DNA of 52,194 bases from UBA6902 sp964393845 (GTDB lineage Bacteria > Nitrospirota > Thermodesulfovibrionia > UBA6902): NCBI GenBank assembly GCA_964393845.1, contig CAYMUX010000006.1, positions 1 to 52,194 on the forward strand, written 5' to 3'. The notes beneath the pieces were generated by a model, which was not told the DNA's origin, made no database searches, and worked only from the letters and a program-made list of their open reading frames with translations. Below, one piece after another: positions 1-8,511 of this stretch. Numbering within the stretch: position 1 is the first letter of the stretch; each line of letters begins with the position of its first letter. The position numbers and the translations under genes are program-made.

Positions 1-96
1 AGTGTTGTAAAAGACCAGCAGAAAACAATCGAGGAGCTTAAGTCAAAAGTTCAAACATTGGAAGCCAAAGATTTTGTGGCAAGGGTCCAGAATTAA
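1..96 (+). CDS. C-terminal end of a coiled-coil protein (partial)
   Basis: The window opens inside a reading frame that runs 31 codons to a TAA at 94-96. The visible tail is rich in Lys, Glu and Gln with a heptad-like pattern (residues such as DQQKTIEELKSKVQTLEAK), that is, a short coiled coil. Tails like this often follow an intramolecular chaperone (peptidase S74) domain in tail-fibre-like or surface proteins, but that part lies outside the window, so the identity is a guess. A trimerisation or oligomerisation helix is all that can be claimed. Confidence 0.6.
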   Translation, partial: SVVKDQQKTIEELKSKVQTLEAKDFVARVQN

Positions 97-186
97 AGAT
101 ATTAGCGCCTGAATTGTACAATTATGTGTCACAATCGAATAAGTTAGGCGTATCTGTCTTAAAATGGATTCACTTCAAAAATAAAA

Positions 187-210
187 GGTTCAAGTGAAAT
201 AACTTGAACC
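187..210. repeat. Short inverted repeat at the 5' edge of the transposase remnant
   Basis: A perfect 9-bp inverted repeat (GGTTCAAGT / ACTTGAACC) with a 6-nt loop. Its right arm runs into the first readable codons of the broken RAYT transposase. No T-tract follows, so it is not a clear terminator. A related GGGTTCAAG motif recurs at 10848-10856 between fmt and the PASTA gene. Confidence 0.5.
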
Positions 211-815
211 CTATCCTGGCGCTTATTATCATATAACGTCCAGGGGTAATGAGCGAAAAGCGATATTTAAAAATAAAAGTGATCGGGGAAGCTTTATTTC
301 GTACTTGAAATCAGCTAATCTGCGTTATGGAGCGGTGATCCATGTTTTCTGTTTGATGGGATAATCACTATCATCTATTATTAGAGACACCAAAAGGGAA
401 CCTTCCTCAAATTATGCGTCATATAAATGGTGCATATACAACCTACTTTAATATTAAGCATAAGAGAGCGGGACATCTGTTTCAGGGGAGATATAAAGCA
501 ATTCTGGTAGACGCTGATGCTTATGCGGGGGAACTTTCACGGTATATTCATCTAAATCCTGTCAGAGGAGGTATTGTTAATATGCCTGAAAAATATATTT
601 GGTCCAGTTATCAGTATTATACTGGCAAGAAAAAGAAGCCTGACTGGTTGAGAGTTGATTTTATACTGGGCTATTTTGGTAGCGAATTGTTGTCTTCTCA
701 GGAGAAATATATTAATTTTGTATTAGCCCGGATTAATGGAAAATACAATAGCCCTCTGGATGAGACAATAGGCCGAATATTTTTTATAAACTTTGTGATC
801 TTTGAGTCTCTGTGA
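203..815 (+). pseudogene. REP-associated tyrosine (Y1, IS200-like) transposase, broken
   Basis: Read with one frame correction, this encodes a Y1 transposase of the RAYT type. The frame from 203 gives GAYYHITSRGNERKAIF and continues through YGAVIHVFCLM. An extra G near 358-361 then shifts the frame; removing it restores DNHYHLLLETPKGN, the HUH-type metal/catalytic motif. From about 414 the original frame continues with the conserved GHLFQGRYKAILVD and YIHLNPVR motifs. The initiator Met and first residues are missing (an in-frame stop lies at 200-202), and the C-terminus after about residue 190 looks eroded. Family knowledge: RAYTs process REP palindromes. This copy is almost certainly inactive. 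Confidence 0.85.
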
Positions 816-888
816 TATATTATAATTAAATGGTAAATATGCGATATCAAAGACGATTCTTAAGTAAGGCAATAATAAGGAGCTTGAG

Positions 889-1143
889 ATGATAATGAAA
901 CCAGAAGTAATTCGATCTCTTGAGAGAGAGAGGGGAATATGCTTTCTTGCAATTAAGCATTTAGAGGTAATGTGTAAAGAGTTTGAAGAAAAGTACCACT
1001 GGACAACAGAAGAGTTTCTCCAGAAGTTCGATAGTGGGTTAGCTGGCGATGAATGGGATTTCTTCAAGTGGTATGCGGTAGCACAAGGATTAATTGAATG
1101 GAAGTCTACAAAAAGTGCTCTCGAAGAGGTTCTTGTTGATTAA
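889..1143 (+). CDS. TumA-like antitoxin of a TumE (DUF6516) pair
   Basis: An 84-residue acidic, helical protein with the pattern of antitoxins that precede DUF6516/TumE toxins: an N-terminal helix (SLERERGICFLAIKHLE), then EFEEKYHWTTEEF, a G-rich turn and DEWDFFKWYAVAQGLIEW. The start at 889 is supported by an AAGGAG Shine-Dalgarno six bases upstream. The toxin-like gene directly follows and its probable TTG start overlaps this gene's 3' end, so the two should be translationally coupled. Inferred role: neutralise the neighbouring toxin by direct binding. No DNA-binding domain can be seen, so autoregulation cannot be claimed. Confidence 0.6.
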   Translation: MIMKPEVIRSLERERGICFLAIKHLEVMCKEFEEKYHWTTEEFLQKFDSGLAGDEWDFFKWYAVAQGLIEWKSTKSALEEVLVD

Positions 1144-1516
1144 CGTCTATGCTGCTGAACTCGAAGCCGAGATAGCATGTTCTTCTATAGTAATCAGTCA
1201 TAAAATTCAACACACAATAACCAGTTCTACAACCGGCCACATAGAAGTTTTTATATTGTTTCAGGATGGCTCAAAACTCTCAGCTTTTGAATTTTTACGA
1301 CTAATTGATAAAATAGTGAATCGAGAAAAATATAGATATCAATACATGGATTCCAGAGATAAAGAAATCTTTCGATATGACAATGCTCCGCATCACAAAT
1401 CAATTGCATCTTTTCCCCACCATAAACATGTAGATAACATGGTATACAACTCAAAAGCTCCGTCTTTGATAAATGTCTTAAAGGAAGTAGAAAGCAAAAA
1501 TTTTGGACTTTTATAA
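1136..1516 (+). CDS. TumE/DUF6516-family toxin-like protein
   Basis: A protein of about 126 residues with the DUF6516/TumE signature: a beta-rich N-terminal half (HIEVFILFQDGSKLSAFEFL), then YRYQYMDSRDKEIFRYDNAPHHK, SFPHHKHVDN and a C-terminal helix (LINVLKEVE). The conserved Asp/His cluster is intact. No ATG is in frame: TTG at 1136 follows a GAAGAGG Shine-Dalgarno at suitable spacing, and TTG at 1094 is an alternative with a 50-nt overlap. It is paired with the upstream antitoxin-like gene. TumE proteins are described as toxins, probably ribonucleases or translation inhibitors; activity here is inferred. AT-rich composition fits the accessory region around it. Confidence 0.6.
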   Translation: MINVYAAELEAEIACSSIVISHKIQHTITSSTTGHIEVFILFQDGSKLSAFEFLRLIDKIVNREKYRYQYMDSRDKEIFRYDNAPHHKSIASFPHHKHVDNMVYNSKAPSLINVLKEVESKNFGLL

Positions 1517-1817
1517 GAGTACAAAAAGGAGATGAAAGGCAGTCAAAAGATAACTGTTACACCGGGAAGTGGTAATTATAGATCTTCCAACCAAGGGGTA
1601 TTAACCTTTGTGATGGTAGCGTTAATCAACCCCCTTCACCACCAAGAAATTTGAGGATACAATAATAGATATTTATTACCCCATTAGAAACAACTTTTTT
1701 ATTATGAGATTAAGATTTAAAACCCAATTTTTTCAATATTTAATCAATTCTTAACCTGTTTTTGATTGTTTGAGGTGTTGTGGGGTAAAATAAGCTATAA
1801 GTGAAAGGAGGTGATTT
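1517..1817. other. Intergenic, no clear gene
   Basis: About 300 bases between two toxin-antitoxin-like loci. A 40-codon frame at 1532-1654 starts right behind AAAAAGGAG and opens MKGSQKITVTPGSGN, resembling the first residues of some XRE-type antitoxins, but it loses the resemblance after residue 15. It may be a decayed antitoxin start. The remainder is AT-rich and probably carries the promoter of the next gene. The Shine-Dalgarno AAAGGAGG at 1803-1810 belongs to that gene. Confidence 0.4.
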
Positions 1818-2132
1818 ATGTCTATTCTAACGCTGTCTTCTCCTATAAAAGAGATATTGGAAAAGATTGGGGGAGAACCAGAAGAAAGAGTTGTAGGTCT
1901 ATTGATTTCAGGTGTAAAGGAGAATTTAAAAGAATGTGAACTTGAAATATTAAAATTAGAGACAAAACATGGTTATCCTTTTGAAATATTTAAAGATAAA
2001 TCAATCTCAGGGCAGCTTGGAGACGAATTTTCATATGAGATAGAGAAAGATGCCATAAGGTGGGAAGATTTGCTTATCGAGAAAAAAAATTGGATAGATG
2101 TGATCAAGAAAATAGAAAATCTTATTAGATGA
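1818..2132 (+). CDS. Antitoxin-like protein, second TumA-type locus
   Basis: A 104-residue acidic helical protein preceded by a strong AAAGGAGGTG Shine-Dalgarno. Its layout parallels the protein at 889-1143: a helix, then LEILKLETKHGYPFEIFKD, a short G-rich turn (QLGDEF) and a C-terminal helix containing a Trp (IRWEDLLIEKK). It overlaps the next gene by the ATGA arrangement, typical of toxin-antitoxin pairs. Assignment as an antitoxin rests on this layout and context, not on a recognised domain; a transcriptional role is not excluded. Confidence 0.45.
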   Translation: MSILTLSSPIKEILEKIGGEPEERVVGLLISGVKENLKECELEILKLETKHGYPFEIFKDKSISGQLGDEFSYEIEKDAIRWEDLLIEKKNWIDVIKKIENLIR

Positions 2133-2284
2133 AGATTGAAGATTTCAGAGATTTACTTATCTCGGTAGCAAAGCTTAATTTCCCTAATGCAAGTATTACC
2201 CTGACAGAGAAAAGGAAAATAACTATAGAAGCAAGAGTAAAAATATCGGAAGAAATTAGAGGAATCATCCTATCTATTCAATAG
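2129..2284 (+). CDS. Shortened toxin-like protein (51 aa), coupled to the preceding gene
   Basis: A small frame whose ATG overlaps the upstream stop (ATGA at 2129-2132). The product begins MKIEDFRDLLISVAKL and continues into two predicted beta strands (ASITLTEKRKITIEARVKI), matching the N-terminal part of TumE/DUF6516-like toxins. The frame ends at residue 51, before the Asp/His-rich region seen in the gene at 1136-1516. It is therefore probably a truncated, inactive toxin remnant. The tight overlap suggests the locus once worked as a bicistronic unit. Its small size leaves some doubt that it is expressed. Confidence 0.4.
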   Translation: MKIEDFRDLLISVAKLNFPNASITLTEKRKITIEARVKISEEIRGIILSIQ

Positions 2285-2316
2285 AATATAACTAAGCGCT
2301 GAGAGGAGATTTTTTT

Positions 2317-2868
2317 ATGACTCAGACAGTTACACAAAAGAAAAAATACACCTACGAAGACTATCTTAAGACACCAGATGATGAGAGATATGAACTTATT
2401 GAGGGGGACATGCTTATGACACCATCACCAATAACAGAACACCAAAGAATTTCAAGGAAGTTAACTGTTCAGTTATCCATTTATGTGGACAAATATAATT
2501 TAGGGGAGATATTTGTAGCACCTTATGATGTTTACCTCGATAATGAAAATGTTGTTCAGCCAGATATTCTGTTCATCTCAAAAGACAAGTTGAATATTAT
2601 TGGTGAAAAAAATATACAGGGCGCGCCGGATCTTGTTATAGAGATAATTTCAGAGAGTAATGCTTACAGGGATCTTGTGCAGAAAAAGAAGCTTTATGCA
2701 AGATTTCAGGTAAAGGAATACTGGATAGTAATACCGGGTGAAGAGTTGATAGAAATTTATACTATCAAAGATAACACCTATACGCTTTATAAAACCTACA
2801 CTAAAAATGATACCCTTGCATCCCCCCTTATAAAAGATTTGAGCATTGAATTGAAAAATATATTTTAA
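2317..2868 (+). CDS. Uma2-family (DUF820) restriction-endonuclease-like protein
   Basis: A 183-residue protein with the complete Uma2 pattern: the N-terminal YTYEDYLKTPDDERYELIEGDML, HQRISRKL, then the PD-(D/E)XK-like core with QPDILFIS, APDLVIEIISES and KKLYARFQVKEYWIV. The length is normal for the family (about 180-190). A Shine-Dalgarno (GAGAGGAG) precedes the ATG. Uma2 proteins have a nuclease fold and are very abundant in cyanobacteria and other environmental bacteria. Their biological role is unsettled; they may be domesticated mobile-element nucleases. The neighbourhood (toxin-antitoxin genes and a dead transposase) fits an accessory origin. Confidence 0.85.
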   Translation: MTQTVTQKKKYTYEDYLKTPDDERYELIEGDMLMTPSPITEHQRISRKLTVQLSIYVDKYNLGEIFVAPYDVYLDNENVVQPDILFISKDKLNIIGEKNIQGAPDLVIEIISESNAYRDLVQKKKLYARFQVKEYWIVIPGEELIEIYTIKDNTYTLYKTYTKNDTLASPLIKDLSIELKNIF

Positions 2869-2923
2869 TGTTTGAATCGGGTCATCAAAGGCACACCTAA
2901 AAATAAGACTCGCAAAAATATTT

Positions 2924-5737
2924 ATGATTAAAAAATCTCCCCGCACACTTTTTTTACAAAGAGGGGGAATAATCATAAGCGCTTCGATCTTATTGTGTAT
3001 CTCCTTTTACATCTTATTTTTCCCTGCTCATACCGATGCCGCCACCGCAAAGTTTTATGCAACTAAAGACGTGTGGATTTCAGCTTATTCCGGTGAAGAA
3101 GATTACAATATGGGCGCTTCGAGTAAATTGAAACTCAAAGGTATTCAGGAAATGGCAATACTGGATTTTGATATGTCGCCTTTAAGAGGGAAGAAGATTG
3201 TGAATGCTAGATTGTATCTTAGTGATGCAAGCAAAAATAATATGCTGCGTAAGATCGGCATTTCAACGGTGGCTGCTCCCTGGGTTGAAGGAAAATCCAG
3301 AGGTTATTTTGTCGACGTAATTGGAAACGGAGCCACATTTAATTACTCAAGTTATAAAAGACAAAGATGGGCAGGAGAAGGCTCGGATTTAACTGATGTG
3401 ACCATGGGTAATAGCAATACATGGCAGCACCATAGTGAGATACAAAATGAGAGTGACTTATGGTGGTCTGTAGATGTTGCTCCTGAATTAATTCAGGCCT
3501 TGATAACAAAGAAGTCTTATGGATTTCTAATTATGGATGAATCAGGGCAGACATTTGCTAATAATTATGTGTTTTCCAGAGAATCAAAATACTCACCTTA
3601 TATTGTGATTAATTTTACAGAGGCTGAAAAGCCAAAACCTAATAAACTTGACATTGAATTATTTTCCTCAATAAAAAATGCACATATGGAATATGGTGCG
3701 GTCATTTTGAGGATTCCAATTAAAGAAGATATTTTTGCTTTTGAGATGCTTATTAATAATAATGAGGTCCCTATCTGGAGGGTCCCCAAACCACAACCAA
3801 AAGATACAGTGCAGGAGATAACAATAGACTGGCTGCCGCCTGAAAAAAAGATAGATATTCAGATAGTGGCCGTAGATAAGCTGGGGCAAAGATCTGAGCC
3901 GGAGATTGCCAACGGATATGCGTCAAAGTCATTACAGCGAATAGCTTTGCCGGACAACATACCTGTATCCCCTCTTACTAATGAGGGAATGAAAAAAGTG
4001 GTATCAAATAATTTCAGAGTATGGGCGGTACCCGATATAACAAAGGTCGATCCTGTTTCCGGCCGGGTACTATCGGAAATTAATGCTGGTGGATTCGATA
4101 AAGTAAATCCGATATGGTCAGAAGAAAAAAGGGGAATCACGCTCTTAGGTATAAAGGGTGAAATTATTGGGTTCCAACTGTGTATAGAAACGGAAGATCA
4201 ATATCTTGATGATTTAGTATTTTCGCTAAGTCCTTTGACAAACAATACAGGGATTGAGATATCTACTGACAATTTTACCTTGAATCAGGGGCATTATTTA
4301 AAGGTTAAAGACAAATGGTATCCGGAGCTGGCAATCCCTATGCGTGACGGGAAAATAGTTTTTAAAACTGAAAGAAGACAGATCGGGAATCAAAAGAACC
4401 AGATAATATACGTTGATCTTTCCATACCTCCCGAAATAGAAGCGGGATTTTATCATGGAGATATTGTAATTTCAAAAAGTGGTATTAAAGAAGAATCCCT
4501 TCATATTAATCTTAAGGTAGCGAATGTATTAATGCCCCGGACACTGACATTCGTTCCTGAGCTGAACATATACGGAGGACCCGGAAAAGCAGGTTCGGAA
4601 AAATTTATGAACGCCCATCGCATAGCCCATGAACATAGGACGGTTATTAATCGAGTTCCTTATTCACAGGATGGAAGGGTTCATTTGGATATGATCCCAG
4701 CAATGTCTTTTTCGGAAAACGGTCAAATCAAGGTTGACTGGACGGATTATGACAGGAGGCTTGGGCCCCTGTTTGACGGCTCAGCATTTATTAAAGGAGA
4801 TCGAAAAGGGATCCCTGTTGAAAAGTTTTATCTACCATTCTTTGAGAATTGGCCGTCTGCATTGGCTTCTTATTATAAATATGATTTTATTGATAAAAAA
4901 AAGACCCAGGATGTAATCTCAAGGCACGCATTGGATTCACCGACATTGAATGAGGCCTTTTCATCAGATTATAAAGTTAGGTTTGTTCGCACAATTAAGG
5001 AGTTTGAAAAGCATTTTAAAGAGAAAGGGTGGAATCAAACAGAATTTCAGTTTTACCTTAATAACAAATGGCATTGGGATGGAGCATCATCCTGGTGGGA
5101 CTTGGATGAACCTATGTCTTATGATGACTGGATGGCCTTGAGGTTTTACGGTTTATTATTTAGGCAGGCAATTGGCACGGCACCTGCTCAATTTATTTTC
5201 AGGGCGGACATCTCAAGACAGCGATGGCAGCATGACTGGCTGAATGGAATATTGAACAGGATGTATGTGCAAAGTGAAGATTTTTTCAGATATCCGGATC
5301 GCGCGCGACAACTAAAAGCAGACGGACAAATAAGCTTCTCTGTTTACGGCTCACTCAATGATATTGATTCCTCTAACCAACAGACCGTCCTTTGGTGCAT
5401 GAGAGCTTATTTAGAAGGCGCTGACGGAGTATTGCCTTGGCAGAGTCTGGGCGGACCGAAGGCTTTTTCAATACCTGACAGGAATGCCCTTATTGTTGAT
5501 GCCGGAAATGAATTGGACATTGATTGGATTGTCAGTTTCCGTGTCAAGGCATTGCGCAGGGGACAGCAAAATGTTGAGTTGCTGGCCTTGCTAGAGAAAA
5601 AATATGGTTATAATAGGGAGCAGATGCGTGACCTATTTTATAGATATTTTAATTTTGTAGATGGTAAAGATGTTGACAAACAAATAAATACTAATAAAAT
5701 GGAAAACTTCAGAAAAATACTGATTGAGATGCTGTAA
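2924..5737 (+). CDS. Large exported DNRLRE / DUF4091 glycoside-hydrolase-like protein
   Basis: A 937-residue protein. Residues about 14-38 form one hydrophobic segment ending near AHTDA, a signal peptide or anchor. Residues about 42-235 resemble a DNRLRE-type beta-sandwich often found at the front of surface carbohydrate-active proteins (TKDVWISAYSG, AILDFDMSPLRGKKIVNARLYLSD). After an Ig-like linker, residues about 395-550 form another beta domain. The C-terminal half (about 550-900) looks like a DUF4091/GH-type TIM barrel, with acidic motifs in WWDLDEPMSYDDW and GADGVLPWQSLG. It sits directly before exosortase and EpsI, so a role in processing or modifying a secreted polysaccharide is likely. 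Substrate unknown. No PEP-CTERM tail is visible at its C-terminus. Confidence 0.65.
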   Translation: MIKKSPRTLFLQRGGIIISASILLCISFYILFFPAHTDAATAKFYATKDVWISAYSGEEDYNMGASSKLKLKGIQEMAILDFDMSPLRGKKIVNARLYLSDASKNNMLRKIGISTVAAPWVEGKSRGYFVDVIGNGATFNYSSYKRQRWAGEGSDLTDVTMGNSNTWQHHSEIQNESDLWWSVDVAPELIQALITKKSYGFLIMDESGQTFANNYVFSRESKYSPYIVINFTEAEKPKPNKLDIELFSSIKNAHMEYGAVILRIPIKEDIFAFEMLINNNEVPIWRVPKPQPKDTVQEITIDWLPPEKKIDIQIVAVDKLGQRSEPEIANGYASKSLQRIALPDNIPVSPLTNEGMKKVVSNNFRVWAVPDITKVDPVSGRVLSEINAGGFDKVNPIWSEEKRGITLLGIKGEIIGFQLCIETEDQYLDDLVFSLSPLTNNTGIEISTDNFTLNQGHYLKVKDKWYPELAIPMRDGKIVFKTERRQIGNQKNQIIYVDLSIPPEIEAGFYHGDIVISKSGIKEESLHINLKVANVLMPRTLTFVPELNIYGGPGKAGSEKFMNAHRIAHEHRTVINRVPYSQDGRVHLDMIPAMSFSENGQIKVDWTDYDRRLGPLFDGSAFIKGDRKGIPVEKFYLPFFENWPSALASYYKYDFIDKKKTQDVISRHALDSPTLNEAFSSDYKVRFVRTIKEFEKHFKEKGWNQTEFQFYLNNKWHWDGASSWWDLDEPMSYDDWMALRFYGLLFRQAIGTAPAQFIFRADISRQRWQHDWLNGILNRMYVQSEDFFRYPDRARQLKADGQISFSVYGSLNDIDSSNQQTVLWCMRAYLEGADGVLPWQSLGGPKAFSIPDRNALIVDAGNELDIDWIVSFRVKALRRGQQNVELLALLEKKYGYNREQMRDLFYRYFNFVDGKDVDKQINTNKMENFRKILIEML

Positions 5738-5779
5738 ATGGAAAAATAATATGCAGTATCAATTTTTTACTGGGTTAAT

Positions 5780-6616
5780 GTGAAAAGACAAAATAATATA
5801 AATATATTTCTGGTCGTTTTATTTATAGGTGCTTTTGGGTTTTTGTACTGGAAGTCTATCTTTGACATGGTTGGGGATTGGTACAATGATCCTAATTACT
5901 CTCACGGATTTCTTATCCCTTTCATATCAGGCTATTTTTTATGGCAAAGAAAAGATGATTTAAAGTCGTCTAATTTCGTACCGTCCAATATGGGGCTGAT
6001 AATATTGACTTGCGGACTGATTTTTTATCTTATCGGGAATCTTGCCGGGGAATTGTTTACAATGAAGTTTTCGATGCTTGTTGTCCTTGGAGGTGCAATA
6101 ATATTTACATGTGGGATTGGATTTTTCAAAATGATAATGTTTCCTTTCTTATATCTAATATTTATGATTCCTTTGCCATACATCCTATATGATTCTGTAG
6201 CATTTCCATTAAAAATATTTGTCTCTAAGTTTTCAGTTGATTTTTTAACACAGATTGGGGTTCTCGTCTTAAGAGAGGGCAATATTATCCATCTTGCTGA
6301 TATCTCACTTGAAGTAGCCGATGCCTGCAGCGGGATAAGGTCTATAATATCGCTTCTTGCTCTGTCGACTGCCCTTGCCTATCTTACTCAGGAGAGATGG
6401 CTAAAAAGGGGGGCGCTTGTTGTACTAGCGGTGCCGATTGCCGTGATCGTCAATTCAATCAGGGTCATAGGGACCGGCATTCTGGCAGACAAATATGGTT
6501 CGGATGTTGCACAAGGCTTTTTTCATGAGTTTGCAGGGCTTGTTATATTTGGGGTAGCAATAGCGACGCTCATTTTCTCGGCAATATTATTAAGAAAAAT
6601 AGGGAAAAAGAGTTAA
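5780..6616 (+). CDS. xrtA: Exosortase (EpsH/XrtA-type transpeptidase)
   Basis: A 278-residue polytopic membrane protein with the three exosortase active-site regions: the Cys in VADACSGIRSIISL (about residue 183), the Arg in NSIRVIGTG (about residue 226) and the His in FFHEFAGLVIF (about residue 248). Exosortases cleave the C-terminal PEP-CTERM (or related) signal of exported proteins and attach them to the cell envelope, in the manner of sortases. The start is GTG 5780; no strong Shine-Dalgarno is visible. EpsI follows, which is the usual partner. The stop codon lies inside a long perfect inverted repeat (6611-6690). No substrate with a clear PEP-CTERM tail is visible in the window. Subtype (A versus others) is inferred from EpsI and the EPS context. 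Confidence 0.9.
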   Translation: MKRQNNINIFLVVLFIGAFGFLYWKSIFDMVGDWYNDPNYSHGFLIPFISGYFLWQRKDDLKSSNFVPSNMGLIILTCGLIFYLIGNLAGELFTMKFSMLVVLGGAIIFTCGIGFFKMIMFPFLYLIFMIPLPYILYDSVAFPLKIFVSKFSVDFLTQIGVLVLREGNIIHLADISLEVADACSGIRSIISLLALSTALAYLTQERWLKRGALVVLAVPIAVIVNSIRVIGTGILADKYGSDVAQGFFHEFAGLVIFGVAIATLIFSAILLRKIGKKS

Positions 6617-6690
6617 GGAGTTGTGGAGTTATGGAGTTAGAAAACTTGAGAGTAATTTATTTGACTCCATAACTCCACAACTCCTTAACT
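6611..6690. repeat. Perfect 27-bp inverted repeat between xrtA and epsI
   Basis: Arms 6611-6637 and 6664-6690 are exact reverse complements, separated by 26 nt. Each arm is built from units of the form GGAGTTRTGGAGTT. The left arm contains the stop codon of the exosortase gene. A T-tract does not follow the right arm, so simple Rho-independent termination is not obvious. A smaller relative (GAGTTAGGAGTTATGAG) occurs at 45360-45376 upstream of thiG, which suggests a dispersed repeat family. Confidence 0.85.
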
Positions 6691-6709
6691 CCCGAACTAG
6701 AAAGAAATT

Positions 6710-7336
6710 ATGAACAAAAGATTACTTCTAATTTCAATGATAATATTTTCACTTGCACTCTATCTTCATGTAGTTCCTTTCCACGAGGCTATACCGCTTA
6801 AGAAAGCATTTGCTGATTTTCCACAGAATTGGAAGGGATGGAAGGGCGATGCTTATTATTTTGATGATGCTGTTCTTGATAAACTGCGTGTAAGTGAATA
6901 TATCATGAGAGAATATAAGAAAGGGGATGACAAATTTACTCTTTATGTCGGTTATTATGGGACGCAAAAGGAAGGCGCTCAAATCCATTCACCAAAGCAT
7001 TGTTTACCGGGAGGCGGCTGGTTTAAGTTGCAAGAGAGAAAAAGGAGTCTGAACATTGACGGACCGGGTAAAATAAATTTCATTGAAGCCGTATATAAAA
7101 AGGGTAATGAACGGGAAATCTTTATCTACTGGTATAAGATGCAGAATGCTTATATCACTAATGAATATGTTTTGAAATTATATATGGTATTAAATTCATT
7201 AAAATACAGGAGGAACGATGCTGCCTTTATAAGGTTTTCAGCGCCGGTCACCTCAAGCGTAGAAGATACTATTCAATTAACTGAAAATGCTATGAAAGAT
7301 TTTCTTCCATTGCTTAATAATTATTTACCTGAATGA
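6710..7336 (+). CDS. epsI: EpsI, exosortase-associated protein
   Basis: A 208-residue protein with an N-terminal membrane segment (residues 4-22), followed by a periplasmic domain of the EpsI/DUF3485 family. Diagnostic parts are FPQNWKGWKG, LYVGYYGTQKEGAQIHSPKH, CLPGGGW (the conserved Cys) and IYWYKMQNAYITNEY. EpsI is found alone or fused to exosortases in EPS loci and is thought to help the export or assembly of polysaccharide or the exosortase reaction; its exact chemistry is unknown. It lies about 90 nt after xrtA, across the inverted repeat. Length and motifs are normal. Confidence 0.88.
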   Translation: MNKRLLLISMIIFSLALYLHVVPFHEAIPLKKAFADFPQNWKGWKGDAYYFDDAVLDKLRVSEYIMREYKKGDDKFTLYVGYYGTQKEGAQIHSPKHCLPGGGWFKLQERKRSLNIDGPGKINFIEAVYKKGNEREIFIYWYKMQNAYITNEYVLKLYMVLNSLKYRRNDAAFIRFSAPVTSSVEDTIQLTENAMKDFLPLLNNYLPE

Positions 7337-7354
7337 AATAGGAGTTAGAAAAAA

Positions 7355-7960
7355 ATGAAAAAAAATAATGTAATCTGGCATGACGGATATGTAGAGAGGC
7401 AGGAAAGAAACCGATATTTTAATCATAAGAGCGGCCTCTTATTACTAACGGGACTATCCGCCTCTGGAAAGTCCACTATTGCGCATTATATCGAAAAAGA
7501 ATTATTTAATCAAAACGCCCATGCTTATGTCCTGGATGGTGATAACATCAGGCACGGGCTGAACAGCAATTTAAGTTTCAGCCGGGAAGACAGGAGAGAA
7601 AACCTTCGACGAATAGTTGAGGTTTCTAAACTCTTTGTAGATGCGGGTATGCTTGTATTAGCAGCGTTTATATTCCCTTACAGTGAAGACAGGGAGTATA
7701 TGAGGAAACGTTTTGAGGGAGACAACTTCCTGGAAATATATGTAAAATGTCCCATTGAAATCTGTGAAATACGTGACCCCAAAGGACAGTATAAAAAGGC
7801 ACGGGCTGGAATTATAAAAGGTTACACAGGAATTGATTCTCCCTATGAAGAACCTAAAAATCCGAATTTAATAATTGATACGGAGAAGACGGATATCAAG
7901 AATGCAGGGCAGATGGTTATTCAGTTGCTTAATGACAGGAAATACCTGTCTTTGGATTGA
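7355..7960 (+). CDS. cysC: Adenylylsulfate (APS) kinase
   Basis: A 201-residue P-loop kinase. Walker A is GLSASGKST (about residues 33-41), followed by the APS-kinase features VLDGDNIRHGLN, FSREDRRENLRR and GYTGIDSPYEEP. CysC phosphorylates APS with ATP to give PAPS, the sulfate donor for sulfation or assimilatory reduction. The family consensus AFISPYREDR appears here as AFIFPYSEDR, a small departure in the substrate loop. Placement 18 nt after epsI suggests co-transcription with the EPS genes, so PAPS may serve sulfation of the exported polysaccharide. That link is inferred; no sulfotransferase gene is visible in the window. Confidence 0.9.
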   Translation: MKKNNVIWHDGYVERQERNRYFNHKSGLLLLTGLSASGKSTIAHYIEKELFNQNAHAYVLDGDNIRHGLNSNLSFSREDRRENLRRIVEVSKLFVDAGMLVLAAFIFPYSEDREYMRKRFEGDNFLEIYVKCPIEICEIRDPKGQYKKARAGIIKGYTGIDSPYEEPKNPNLIIDTEKTDIKNAGQMVIQLLNDRKYLSLD

Positions 7961-8079
7961 GATATTGAAAAAATTATCACGGAATTTATGGATTAGTTTG
8001 GATTTGATTAATAACCACTTGTTGTCATAAATCAGACAACAATGTTGTTATTGGCTTAGAAAAAAATCTGGCAGGGAAC

Positions 8080-8511
8080 TTACCCGATTAATGTACAAAA
8101 CTCGCTTGAATAACCGCTTTCATTACCTGAAGCATCATAAGCGGTTACAGAGAAACACCATGTCCCTGGTGATAAATTGTTAATTGCGGCGCCTGTAAAA
8201 TTACCGATATCAACTACCTGAGTATAGTTATTTGAAGACATACCATAATGAATTTTATATCCTGCAAGATCGGTAAGAGGAGATCCGTCGCTATTTGTGG
8301 TCGATGCATCCCACGATAAGGTTACAGAGTCAACTGTAGCAGTACCTGCTCCACCACTGTTGCCCGCAGTAGATTCATTTCCTTCATTTCCGTTGCTTCT
8401 ATTTCCTCCATTACCACTTCCTCCACTACCACAGCCTAAAAGTGTCAGTAAAAAAATAAGTGTTATAAAGGCGTATAATTTAAATACGTTTTCTAATTTT
8501 CTTCTCCCCAC
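8080..8511 (-). CDS. Lipoprotein with a fibronectin type III domain
   Basis: A 143-residue protein with an N-terminal hydrophobic segment ending in the lipobox LTLLGC (Cys about residue 27). A low-complexity Gly/Asn/Ser linker follows (residues about 28-60), then one FnIII domain (VDSVTLSWDAST ... YKIHYGMSSNNYT ... PGTWCFSVTAYDASGNES). Likely exported, lipidated and anchored in the envelope; function unknown, probably adhesive or structural. The start is uncertain: GTG 8511 is the longest option and no ATG lies before the hydrophobic stretch. It is transcribed away from the core genes and has no obvious operon partner. Confidence 0.75.
   Translation of the reverse strand: MGRRKLENVFKLYAFITLIFLLTLLGCGSGGSGNGGNRSNGNEGNESTAGNSGGAGTATVDSVTLSWDASTTNSDGSPLTDLAGYKIHYGMSSNNYTQVVDIGNFTGAAINNLSPGTWCFSVTAYDASGNESGYSSEFCTLIG

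Noticed and set aside
1532..1654. 40-codon frame behind AAAAAGGAG
   Set aside because: The first residues look antitoxin-like, but similarity fades at once; too short to call a gene.
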